DNA of 64,000 nucleotides, taken from assembly GCA_943371025.1 (NCBI GenBank), contig CALRTC020000017.1, forward strand, positions 1 through 64,000. Reading direction: 5' to 3'. The translations under genes were made by a program, and so were the position numbers. The notes beneath the pieces were generated by a model. The model saw nothing but the letters and a program-made list of their open reading frames with translations. It searched no databases and was not told where the DNA came from. Shown one piece after another: positions 43,606 to 51,193 of this stretch; within the stretch, counting starts at the first letter, position 1, and each line of letters begins with the position of its first letter. This stretch comes from Niveispirillum sp943371025 (lineage in GTDB: Bacteria; Pseudomonadota; Alphaproteobacteria; Azospirillales; Azospirillaceae).

Positions 43606-43989
43606 ATGAAAAAGCTCTATTCCGCACTGATCCTCTCCGCCCTGGCTCTGCTGGCCGCCGGTCAGTCCCAGGCCGCCCATCCGATCATCAAGCGCGTCTG
43701 TGGCGAAGCCCCGGCCGCCCCCGATCTGGTCAAGGGTGCCACCGCCACCGAACAGTCGATGCGTCAGGTCGCCGGCACCGTCCGCGGCTTTGCCGACAAG
43801 TCGATGGAATATCTGACCTGCCTGGACAATCAGCCGGTCTCCACCGCCTATATGGCCCAGCCCTCTTTCCGGGCCCAGCTGGCGGCGCAGCGCGATCAGG
43901 TCGCCGATCGCCTGGAATATACGGTCAACGCCTATAATTCCGAACTGCGCAGCTTCAAGGCCCAGCAGCCCCAGGTCGCCCAGAAGTAA
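43606..43989 (+). CDS. Small secreted protein, paralogue 2
   Basis: A 127-residue protein with a signal peptide (MKKLYSALILSALALLAAGQSQA) and the same core as paralogue 1: MEYLTCLDNQPVS, a conserved VADRLEYTVNAYNSELRSFKAQQPQ and one cysteine near the N terminus (RVCGEAP). The two cysteines could form a disulfide. Diverged in between but alignable throughout. A rho-independent terminator follows at 44020. Confidence 0.75.
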   Translation: MKKLYSALILSALALLAAGQSQAAHPIIKRVCGEAPAAPDLVKGATATEQSMRQVAGTVRGFADKSMEYLTCLDNQPVSTAYMAQPSFRAQLAAQRDQVADRLEYTVNAYNSELRSFKAQQPQVAQK

Positions 43990-44019
43990 TCCGGGCACCG
44001 GCGGCAAGGCATGTGATCA

Positions 44020-44049
44020 GGGGGCGGGTGGCAACATCCGCCCCTTTTT
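44020..44049 (+). terminator. Intrinsic terminator after the secreted-protein pair
   Basis: GGGGCGG (44021-44027), 10-nt loop, CCGCCCC (44038-44044), then TTTTT. It ends the plus-strand secreted-protein gene just before the stop of the opposing esterase gene. Confidence 0.8.
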
Positions 44050-44052
44050 CGT

Positions 44053-45012
44053 TCACGCCCCCAGCAGGAACCGCAGCGGAACGGACACGCGTTTGTGCCA
44101 GGCCGATTCATTATGCGGTTCGCCGTCAAACAACCGCGTTATCCAGTCCCGCCCCTGGACATAGCCCAGTTCCGGCAGGAAAGCGTCCACCTTGGCCTGA
44201 TAGGGCGGATAGACACTGTCCAGTTCGGCATTGCCCAGATCGAAATAAAGCCGGTGCCGTCCGGCTCGCGGCAGATGGGCCCGTACATAGGCGATGAAGC
44301 TGTCGGCCACGATGCCCACCCGCGGATCACCCGATTTGATCCAGTCGAAATGGGTGACACAGGGCCAGTGGGTGGAGACGCACCCCGCCCCGCTGAAAAC
44401 CGCCGGATAACGCAGCAGGGCGTAAAGGGAGATCAGTCCGCCCATGCTGGACCCCATGATGAACGTATCCGCCTGTCCGGACCGTGTCCGGTAGGTGGCG
44501 TCGATGAAGGGCTTCAGTTCCCTGACCAGGAAATCGACATAGAAATCGGACAATGCGCCGCCGCCCAGGGTTGGGGCGTAGGCGGCCCGGATATCGGGCG
44601 GTACCTGCGCATAGGATGCCTGGGGCAGATATTCGCGCGACCGGTATTTCGTGTTCCACACGCCCACCACCATGGTGGGCGGCACCGCCCCGTCGGCGAT
44701 CAGGCGCGACAGCGTCTCATCCACCCCCCATTCCCCAAAGGGGGTGGAGGCGGGATCGAACAGATTCTGCCCGTCCTGCATGTAAAGCACCCGCAGCCGG
44801 TCCGTCCCGCCCTCATATCCCGGCGGCAGCCAGACATCGACACGGCGTGGTTCCGTCAGTGCGGACGGCATCAGGTCATACCGCCATAGGCTGCCGGCCG
44901 ATACGGACACCGGCAGCGGAGTCGGCGGGGTCACGGCGGCCAGCCCCGGAAAGGGCAGCAGTGGCAGAGACAGCGCCGCCAGCACGGTGCGGCGGTCCGG
45001 ACGCTTATTCAT
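44053..45012 (-). CDS. Exported esterase (enterochelin-esterase/D-type alpha/beta hydrolase)
   Basis: A 319-residue hydrolase with a Tat-like N terminus (MNKRPDRRTVLAALSLPLLPFPGLAAV). The esterase-D core shows RVDVWLPPGYEG, VLYMQDGQNLFDPAST, the nucleophile motif IMGSSMGGLISLY and a C-terminal His (DGEPHNESAWHKR). This family cleaves feruloyl, acetyl or enterobactin-type esters. Divergent from the alpha-glucosidase with a shared promoter region, so a role in carbohydrate ester removal is plausible. Confidence 0.82.
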   Translation of the reverse strand: MNKRPDRRTVLAALSLPLLPFPGLAAVTPPTPLPVSVSAGSLWRYDLMPSALTEPRRVDVWLPPGYEGGTDRLRVLYMQDGQNLFDPASTPFGEWGVDETLSRLIADGAVPPTMVVGVWNTKYRSREYLPQASYAQVPPDIRAAYAPTLGGGALSDFYVDFLVRELKPFIDATYRTRSGQADTFIMGSSMGGLISLYALLRYPAVFSGAGCVSTHWPCVTHFDWIKSGDPRVGIVADSFIAYVRAHLPRAGRHRLYFDLGNAELDSVYPPYQAKVDAFLPELGYVQGRDWITRLFDGEPHNESAWHKRVSVPLRFLLGA

Positions 45013-45077
45013 GGATCATCCCCCCTGGGTCCTGTTTGCCCCCAGGATCAACCCAACCGCGTCGGCGCCAACACTAA

Positions 45078-45118
45078 ATACGTATGCGTCGCAGCGCAGC
45101 ACGCCATCGCATACGTAT
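45078..45118. promoter_or_regulatory. Paired ATACGTAT operators between esterase and alpha-glucosidase
   Basis: ATACGTATGCG (45078-45088) and its exact complement CGCATACGTAT (45108-45118), separated by 19 bp. Each arm holds the 8-bp palindrome ATACGTAT; the two palindromes are 33 bp apart centre to centre, about three helical turns. This suggests cooperative binding or looping by a LacI-type sugar regulator, inferred from symmetry. Confidence 0.65.
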
Positions 45119-45194
45119 GTGAAGCATACCCGTCGGCGGCGTGCAAAATTACGATAAGGGACCATAAGAAAAGCAAGGCCCCGGGGGGATCGAA

Positions 45195-46841
45195 ATGACA
45201 ATGACGGCGGATACGCGACAGGCCGACGGCCAGGCCGGGTCAGGCCAGCGGGCAACGCCGCCATGGTGGCAGGGCGCCACCATCTATCAGATCTATCCGC
45301 GCAGCTTCGCCGACAGCAATGGTGACGGGATCGGCGATCTGGCCGGCCTGCTGACCCATCTGGACCATGTGGCCGAATTGGGTGTCGATGCCATCTGGAT
45401 ATCGCCCTTCTTCAAGTCACCCATGGATGATTTCGGCTACGATATATCTGATCATTGCGATATCGATCCGATTTTCGGGACCATGGCGGACTGCGATGCC
45501 GTCATCGCGCGGGCGCATGCGCTGGGGCTGAAGGTCATTATCGACCAGGTCTATTCCCATACTTCCATCGCCCATCGCTGGTTCCAGGAAAGCCGGCAAA
45601 GCCGGACCAACCCCAAGGCGGACTGGTATGTCTGGCACGATGCCAAGCCAGATGGCACCCCACCCAACAACTGGCAATCCGTGTTCGGCGGTCCGGCCTG
45701 GACCTGGGACGCGCGGCGGCGCCAGTATTACATGCATAATTTCCTGGTCTCGCAGCCCGACCTGAACCTGCACCACCCGGAGGTGCAGGAGGCGATCAAG
45801 GATGTGGCCCGGTTCTGGATGGACCGCGGCGTCGACGGCCTGCGCGTCGATGCCGCCAATTTCTTCATGCATGACCGGTCTTTCCGCGACAATCCCATCA
45901 ACCGGGAGGCCACGGCACCCAAGCGGCCGTACGAGTTCCAGCAGCAGATCCACAATATCTCCCAGCCGGAAAACCTGACATTCCTGGAGGATCTGCGCCG
46001 GGTGCTGGATGCCTATCCCGACCGGTTCATGGTGGCCGAACTGGGGGAGGCGCCGTTCGACATGGTCGCCGACTATACGGTGCCCGAAAAGCGCTGCCAC
46101 ACGGCCTATAATTTCTCCTTCCTGTATCAGAAGGCCGTGGATGCCGGGCTGCCGCGCCGCGTCATCGGCGGCTGGAACCAGGCATCGGGCGGGGCCTGGC
46201 CGTCCTGGACCTTCTCCAATCACGACGCCCCGCGGGCCATTTCGCGCTGGGGCGGCGACACACCGCCGCCGGCCCTGGCCCGCTGCCTGAACGCGCTGCT
46301 GCTGTCGCTGCCGGGTTCCGTCTTCCTTTATTACGGGGAGGAGTTGGGCCTGCCGCAGGCGCGCGTGGCGTTCGAGGATCTGGTCGATCCCGAAGCCATT
46401 GCCAACTGGCCCCACACGCTGGGCCGCGACGGGGCCCGCACACCCATGCCCTGGATCAAGGATGCCCCCAATGCCGGGTTCAGCACGGCCAAGCCCTGGC
46501 TGCCCGTCGATCCGCGCCACCTGGACCTGGCCGTGGACGTACAGCGCCCCGATCCGGCCAGCACCCTGTCGGTGACCCGCCGCCTGCTGGCCCGCCGCCG
46601 CGCGGAACCGGCCCTTCGCCACGGCACCATCCATTTCCGCCCGCCGGCCGACCCGGTGCTGGCCTTTGAACGGATGCACCCGGCCGGTGACCTGCTCTGC
46701 GTGTTCAACCTGTCGGGCGAAGCACAGCCCCATGGTCTGACCGACATCACCGACTGGCAGGTGCTGGAGCGCATCAATGGTGCCGACCTGTCCGGTCCCA
46801 CCCTGCCCCCCTATGGCGCCATCATTGCCCGCCGGACATAA
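45195..46841 (+). CDS. GH13 alpha-glucosidase (oligo-1,6/alpha-1,4-glucosidase type)
   Basis: A 548-residue GH13 enzyme hydrolysing short alpha-glucosides. Catalytic residues fall in the expected motifs: nucleophile D219 (GLRVDAANFF), acid/base E282 (MVAELGE), transition-state stabiliser D344 (SNHDAPRA), and region I DAIWISPFFKSPMDDFGYDISDH. No signal peptide, so it acts on imported oligosaccharides, consistent with TonB-dependent maltooligosaccharide uptake elsewhere. The paired operators at 45078 probably control it. Confidence 0.92.
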   Translation: MTMTADTRQADGQAGSGQRATPPWWQGATIYQIYPRSFADSNGDGIGDLAGLLTHLDHVAELGVDAIWISPFFKSPMDDFGYDISDHCDIDPIFGTMADCDAVIARAHALGLKVIIDQVYSHTSIAHRWFQESRQSRTNPKADWYVWHDAKPDGTPPNNWQSVFGGPAWTWDARRRQYYMHNFLVSQPDLNLHHPEVQEAIKDVARFWMDRGVDGLRVDAANFFMHDRSFRDNPINREATAPKRPYEFQQQIHNISQPENLTFLEDLRRVLDAYPDRFMVAELGEAPFDMVADYTVPEKRCHTAYNFSFLYQKAVDAGLPRRVIGGWNQASGGAWPSWTFSNHDAPRAISRWGGDTPPPALARCLNALLLSLPGSVFLYYGEELGLPQARVAFEDLVDPEAIANWPHTLGRDGARTPMPWIKDAPNAGFSTAKPWLPVDPRHLDLAVDVQRPDPASTLSVTRRLLARRRAEPALRHGTIHFRPPADPVLAFERMHPAGDLLCVFNLSGEAQPHGLTDITDWQVLERINGADLSGPTLPPYGAIIARRT

Positions 46842-46905
46842 AGGCGATAACAGAATCTGCGCATTTTATGGCATACCGTCCCCATCCAACGGGATGGAGG
46901 ACAGC

Positions 46906-47151
46906 ATGAACGTGTCGATCGGCAAGCGCTGGGAAGCCTTTGTGGATGCCGCCGTGGAAAGCGGCCGCTACGGGTCGGCCAGCGAGGTGATCCGCGAAGG
47001 GCTGCGGCTGGTGGAGGAGCGGGAAGCCAAGCTGCAGGCCCTGCGCGACATTCTGAACGCCTCGATCGAGCGGGGAGGGTTTGCCCCCTCAGAAGAATTG
47101 ATGCATGAAATGAAGGGGGTTTACGAGGAGCTGCGGCAGGAAGGGCTGTAA
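46906..47151 (+). CDS. parD: ParD-type antitoxin (CopG-like)
   Basis: An 81-residue ribbon-helix-helix antitoxin: MNVSIGKRWEAFVDAAVESGRYGSASEVIREGLRLVEEREAKLQALRDIL, then a toxin-binding tail. ATG 46906 follows GGATGGAGG. One base separates its stop from the parE GTG. It is intact while parE is frameshifted. Confidence 0.9.
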   Translation: MNVSIGKRWEAFVDAAVESGRYGSASEVIREGLRLVEEREAKLQALRDILNASIERGGFAPSEELMHEMKGVYEELRQEGL

Positions 47152-47152
47152 G

Positions 47153-47439
47153 GTGAGAGAACTTCTCTACAGCAGGGCCGCGCGGCGGGACATCGCCGAT
47201 ATCGCCCGGTACATTGCACGGGAATCGGCCAATCTGGCCATCGCCATGACGTTTACAGAGGCTTTGGACGCCCATTGCCGCAAACTGGCCCGCCTGCCCG
47301 GCCGGAATTGCGGGCGGACATCCGCAGCACACCCTATCGCGGCTATGTGATCTACTTCCGCTACAATGCGGATCGGCTGGAAATCGTCAATATACTGGAA
47401 GGCCACCGCGACGCCGGCAGCCATCTGCCCGAAGACTGA
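47153..47439 (+). pseudogene. parE: ParE-type toxin gene with a single-base frameshift
   Basis: The frame from GTG 47153 reads RELLYSRAARRDIADIARYIARESANLAIAMTFTEALDAHCRKLARLPGR and then leaves the family. The missing part continues in the next frame: ELRADIRSTPYRGYVIYFRYNADRLEIVNILEGHRDAGSHLPED to TGA at 47437. Restoring one G in the run at about 47310 would rejoin LPGR-ELRADIRS exactly, so the ancestral gene was a normal ParE toxin. Either the toxin has been inactivated, or the base is an assembly error. Confidence 0.85.
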
Positions 47440-47442
47440 GCT

Positions 47443-47871
47443 TCAGTCCTCCCACTTTCCGGAAAAGCGCTGCAGAATCGGGATCAGCCCCGGCTCGCTG
47501 ATCAGGGTGATGGCCTCGGCCGACGACAACCAGCGCCGCTCCCGCTGCGTCTTTTCCGGCCAGTCCTGCAATTCCTCTGCAACTTCCAGGGCAAAGACGG
47601 TCACGTCGCAGGTGACCAGCGAACCGTCATCCATGCGCTTGTCATAGCGATACTCGCCCAGCGGCTTCTTCTTGACCTTGCCGCGGACGCCCGCTTCCTC
47701 AAACGCCTCCAGGGCGGCCATCTCCTGCGGGTCCAGCGCCTTCTTGGCCCAGCCCTTGGGGATGATCCAACGTCGCGTCTCCCGCGACGTCACCAGCAAA
47801 ATCTGCAGGCCCGCCGGGCCCCGCCGGTACGGCAGGGCGGCGTGCTGCACGCTGTTCTTGCGTTCACTCAT
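47443..47871 (-). CDS. Nudix hydrolase
   Basis: A 142-residue Nudix protein. The Nudix helix reads PKGWAKKALDPQEMAALEAFEEAGVRGKV. The usual Arg before the first Glu is Leu here (LEAFEEAG), while the metal-binding EE-x-G remains. It resembles the DIPP-like subgroup that acts on diphosphoinositol polyphosphate or dinucleoside polyphosphates. ATG 47871; a TTG lies one codon upstream. Convergent with parE; a short hairpin (47434-47448) separates the two. Confidence 0.85.
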   Translation of the reverse strand: MSERKNSVQHAALPYRRGPAGLQILLVTSRETRRWIIPKGWAKKALDPQEMAALEAFEEAGVRGKVKKKPLGEYRYDKRMDDGSLVTCDVTVFALEVAEELQDWPEKTQRERRWLSSAEAITLISEPGLIPILQRFSGKWED

Positions 47872-47989
47872 CAATGGAAATCACACCCCGAACGCGATGC
47901 CTGCCAGCTACCCGTTCTTGGAGGCGACGGATAATTGTCCAGTATCCCGGTATATTATGACCGTTTGGTGACATTGACATTACAAAAAT

Positions 47990-48011
47990 CTGGCATTCAA
48001 TGCTACATGAT
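47990..48011 (+). promoter_or_regulatory. Possible Pho box upstream of the DUF47-pit operon
   Basis: CTGGCATTCAA then TGCTACATGAT, two 11-bp units resembling the CTGTCAT-type direct repeats of PhoB. Further TGACAT repeats lie just upstream (about 47970-47980). Moderate match only, but in Sinorhizobium the equivalent orfA-pit promoter is PhoB-controlled. Confidence 0.35.
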
Positions 48012-48064
48012 CGGCAACCGGGACTGTCTTCCGGTGCGCCTGACAATTCCTATCGGGAACCAAG

Positions 48065-48718
48065 ATGCTGAGCCTGTTCCGGGCCCTGATGCCCCGTGAA
48101 GAGCGGTTTTTCGACCATTTCACCCAACATGCCCGCCTGACGCTGGCCGCCGCAGAGGCGCTGCGCGATCTGGTCAAGAACGGGGACGAGCTGGAGATGC
48201 GATTCCAGCGCATCCACCAAGCCGAAAACGACGCTGACAAGATCACCAAGGAGATCCAGGCGGCCGTCCACCGTTCCTTCATCGTCCCCTTCGACCGGTC
48301 CGACATCCAGGACCTGGCCAAGCGCATGGACGATATCATCGACCTGATCCAGGACGTGGCCCGTCACATGACGGAAGCCGGGCCCATGGAATATACGCCC
48401 GAGATGCACGCGCTGTCCGACCTGATCGTGCGCGCGGCCGCCATCCTGCCCGACCTGTTGCCCAAGATGCGCGACATCCCGCGCAATGTGGCCGATCTGA
48501 CCCGCATGACGCGGGAGATTTCCGAGCTGGAAAGCGACAGCGACAAGATCCTGCGCGCCGGCAAGGCCCGGCTGCGGCGGGAAGGCGGCGGGCTGGATGC
48601 CCCCATCACCTACCGCCAGGCCCTGGCCCGCGAGATCCTGGAACTGATGGAGGCCGTGCTGGATGCCGGAGAGGATGTCGCCGACATCATCGACAGCATC
48701 ATCGTGGACAATGTGTGA
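48065..48718 (+). CDS. DUF47 PhoU-like accessory protein of the Pit transporter
   Basis: A 217-residue helical-bundle protein of the TIGR00153/DUF47 (PhoU-like) family. It has repeated E/D-rich helices: FQRIHQAENDADKITKEIQAAVHRSFIVPFDRSDIQDLAKRMDDIIDLIQD. It binds metal clusters in relatives and modulates the adjacent Pit transporter. It precedes pit with a 187-bp gap and corresponds to orfA of the rhizobial orfA-pit operon. Confidence 0.88.
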   Translation: MLSLFRALMPREERFFDHFTQHARLTLAAAEALRDLVKNGDELEMRFQRIHQAENDADKITKEIQAAVHRSFIVPFDRSDIQDLAKRMDDIIDLIQDVARHMTEAGPMEYTPEMHALSDLIVRAAAILPDLLPKMRDIPRNVADLTRMTREISELESDSDKILRAGKARLRREGGGLDAPITYRQALAREILELMEAVLDAGEDVADIIDSIIVDNV

Positions 48719-48905
48719 GTTGTTTTCTTGTGTTCCCTCAAGTGCCGGGCGCCCGCATAGGCGGGCTTGGCTTGACGAGCGCACGAGCGCCGGGCCGGCA
48801 GTCGCCGGCCTGGTTGAGTTGTCCGTCGGCGTCGGGCCTGGTGGCCGCGCTGGCGTCGTCCCCTGTCCCTGATCCCTTCCGGCCGATCCCTTCGGAACCC
48901 ACCCC

Positions 48906-49901
48906 ATGGAACTCATCTCCCTGCCTGTTCTGGTCGGCCTGATCGCGCTGGCGCTCGCGTTCGATTTCCTGAACGGGCTGCATGACGCGGCAAACTCCAT
49001 CGCCACCGTCGTGTCGACGCGGGTGCTGTCGCCGCGCAACGCCGTCATCATGGCGGCCTTTTTCAACTTCATCGCCTTCGTTTTCTTTGGCACCCATGTC
49101 GCCAACACGATCGGCAAGGGCATCGTGGATGCCAGCATCATCGACGCGTCGGTGATCTTCGCGGCCCTGATGGGTGCCATCATCTGGAACATCGTCACCT
49201 GGCTGGGCGGCATCCCCTCCTCCTCCTCCCACGCGCTGGTCGGGGGATTGGTCGGGGCCGGTGTTGCCAAGGCGGGCACCGATGTGATCGGCAGCGGCCT
49301 GATCAAGACGGCGGTGGCCATCGTCGTGTCGCCCACGGTGGGCTTCATCCTGGCCATCATCATCATGGCCCTGGTCTCCTGGATCTTCCGCCGGCAGTCA
49401 CCCTTCAAGGTGGACAAGCTGTTCCGCGGCCTGCAGCTGATTTCAGCCTCGCTCTACAGCCTGGGCCATGGCGGCAATGACGCGCAGAAGACCATGGGCA
49501 TCATTGCCGTGCTGCTGTTCAGCCAGGGCTATATGGGCAGCGACTTCCATGTGCCCTTCTGGGTCGTCATCTCCTGCCAGACCTGCATGGGGCTGGGCAC
49601 CTTGTTCGGCGGCTGGAAGATCGTGCGCACCATGGGCTCCCGCCTGACCGACCTGAAGCCGGTCCATGGCAGCTGTGCAGAGACGGCGGGCGCCATCACC
49701 CTGTTTGCGGCCACCTATCTGGGCGTGCCGGTCAGCACCACCCACACGATCACAGGCGCCATTGTCGGTGTCGGGTCCGCCCGCCGCGCCTCCTCGGTGC
49801 GCTGGGGACTGGCCCAGGGCATCCTGGTGGCCTGGGTGCTGACCATGCCGGCCGCGGCGGCCGTGGGTGCGGGCTTCTACTGGTTGACGCGCATCCTCTG
49901 A
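48906..49901 (+). CDS. pit: Low-affinity inorganic phosphate transporter
   Basis: A 331-residue PiT-family transporter with about ten TM segments. The two signature repeats are FDFLNGLHDAANSIATVVSTR (N-terminal) and SLGHGGNDAQKTMGII (second half), with PVSTTHTITGAIVGVGSARR near the end. It imports metal-phosphate with protons. The hairpin at 49911 downstream could be its terminator. Confidence 0.93.
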   Translation: MELISLPVLVGLIALALAFDFLNGLHDAANSIATVVSTRVLSPRNAVIMAAFFNFIAFVFFGTHVANTIGKGIVDASIIDASVIFAALMGAIIWNIVTWLGGIPSSSSHALVGGLVGAGVAKAGTDVIGSGLIKTAVAIVVSPTVGFILAIIIMALVSWIFRRQSPFKVDKLFRGLQLISASLYSLGHGGNDAQKTMGIIAVLLFSQGYMGSDFHVPFWVVISCQTCMGLGTLFGGWKIVRTMGSRLTDLKPVHGSCAETAGAITLFAATYLGVPVSTTHTITGAIVGVGSARRASSVRWGLAQGILVAWVLTMPAAAAVGAGFYWLTRIL

Positions 49902-49910
49902 CAACGCCAC

Positions 49911-49945
49911 CATGGCCGGCCTCCTCCCTTGGAAAGCCGGCCATG
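49911..49945. promoter_or_regulatory. 10-bp-stem hairpin overlapping a start codon
   Basis: CATGGCCGGC (49911-49920) and its exact complement GCCGGCCATG (49936-49945), with a 15-nt loop. The 3' arm contains the ATG of the downstream hydrolase, and its likely GGAAA ribosome site is in the loop. It may end pit transcripts or limit translation of the hydrolase; no T-tract follows. Confidence 0.45.
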
Positions 49946-50869
49946 CCCCGTCTCGCTTGCGTGCTGTTCGCCCTGTCCGTCGCGCTTCTCGCCCTGCTGC
50001 CGGCACGGGCTGCCGATGACCCGCCGCTGCTGACCTATCGCCAGATGCTGGCCCGGCCCGTGGTGACGGGGGGTGTGCGTCTGGCCTATGGGCCGGAGCC
50101 GCAGCAGTTCGGCGAATTGTGGGTTCCGGACGGGATCGGGCCGCACCCCGTGCTGGTCCTGATCCATGGCGGCTGCTGGCTGTCGGAATATGACGGCTTC
50201 AATCTGATGGGCGGCATGGCCAAGGCGCTGCGCAATGCCGGCATCGCCGTCTGGAACATCGAATATCGCCGCCTGGGCGAAGCCGGGGCGGGCTATCCCG
50301 GCACGTTCCAGGATGCAGGTGCGGCCATCGACCATCTGCGCGTGCTGGCCCTGACATATCCGCTGGACCTGCAACGGGTGGTGCTGTCGGGCCATTCGGC
50401 GGGCGGGCATCTGGCCCTGTGGGGGGCCAGCCGCAACGCCCTGGACAAGGCCAGCCCCGTGCGCGGCGCCGATCCGTTGCCTGTCCAGGGCGTTGTCAGC
50501 CTGGGCGGCATCGTCGATCTGCGCGATTACCGCGCAACCGGGCCCGACGCCTGTGACGGGCCGGAAACGATCGACCGGTTGACGGGGGCGGCGACGCGCA
50601 CAGGCAATGTCTTTGCCGACACCTCGCCCGGCGACATCCCGGTCCGGGATGTGGCGGTGACGCTGGTTTCGGGCACGCGCGACGCCATCGTGCCGCCGCG
50701 CTTCGCCCAGCAATACGCCACCAGAGCCAATGCCGCCGGGCAGACCGACCTGCGCGAGCTGGAGATTGATGGGGCTGGCCATTTCGAGCTGATCGACGCG
50801 ACCTCGGGTGCCTGGCCCGTGGTGCTGGCCGATATCCGCGACCGGCTGCGGCGTCAGAAAATTCCGTGA
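49943..50869 (+). CDS. Exported alpha/beta hydrolase (BD-FAE/kynurenine-formamidase-like)
   Basis: A 308-residue protein. The signal peptide MPRLACVLFALSVALLALLPARA is followed by an alpha/beta hydrolase core: oxyanion HGGCWLSEYD, nucleophile LSGHSAGGHLALWGAS, acid region SGTRDAIVP and catalytic His in DGAGHFELID. It is a serine esterase of the bifunctional-feruloyl/acetyl esterase type; the substrate is unknown. Its start codon lies inside a hairpin stem. Confidence 0.8.
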   Translation: MPRLACVLFALSVALLALLPARAADDPPLLTYRQMLARPVVTGGVRLAYGPEPQQFGELWVPDGIGPHPVLVLIHGGCWLSEYDGFNLMGGMAKALRNAGIAVWNIEYRRLGEAGAGYPGTFQDAGAAIDHLRVLALTYPLDLQRVVLSGHSAGGHLALWGASRNALDKASPVRGADPLPVQGVVSLGGIVDLRDYRATGPDACDGPETIDRLTGAATRTGNVFADTSPGDIPVRDVAVTLVSGTRDAIVPPRFAQQYATRANAAGQTDLRELEIDGAGHFELIDATSGAWPVVLADIRDRLRRQKIP

Positions 50870-50886
50870 GCGCCTGGGATCAGTGA

Positions 50887-51051
50887 CGATCCGTTCCACC
50901 AGCAATATATGATGGGCTGGAAGTCGGCTATTGGCGCAACGATGAATTCGCGCTGGCCTTTGTGTCCCGCGACCTGCCCATGGAACTGGAAAAGCTGGCT
51001 GGCACCATCGATATCGCCCTGCATGAACCTCGCGGAAAAAATCCACTCTGA
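50887..51051 (+). pseudogene. Remnant resembling the C-terminal end of an anti-sigma factor
   Basis: An open stretch without a proper start translates to ...YDGLEVGYWRNDEFALAFVSRDLPMELEKLAGTIDIALHEP and a stop. The W-R-x-x-x-F-x-x-A-x-V-S-x-D-L-P-x-x-E-L motif resembles the terminal segment of anti-sigma (RsiW-like) proteins. No upstream coding part or sigma gene is present, so it looks like a leftover. The rest of 50870-51193 holds nothing else I recognise. Confidence 0.45.
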
Positions 51052-51193
51052 GGTGGGATGAATTTCCAATCTGGCGCGTTGGTATGGGGTAGAGCTGCTG
51101 AAAGGCCCCCCGCACATGCCGACTGCGCCGACCACGACCCGCGCATCGACCCTCTGCGCGCCCTGTCATGATCATGCTGACCGGTCGAGCCAG

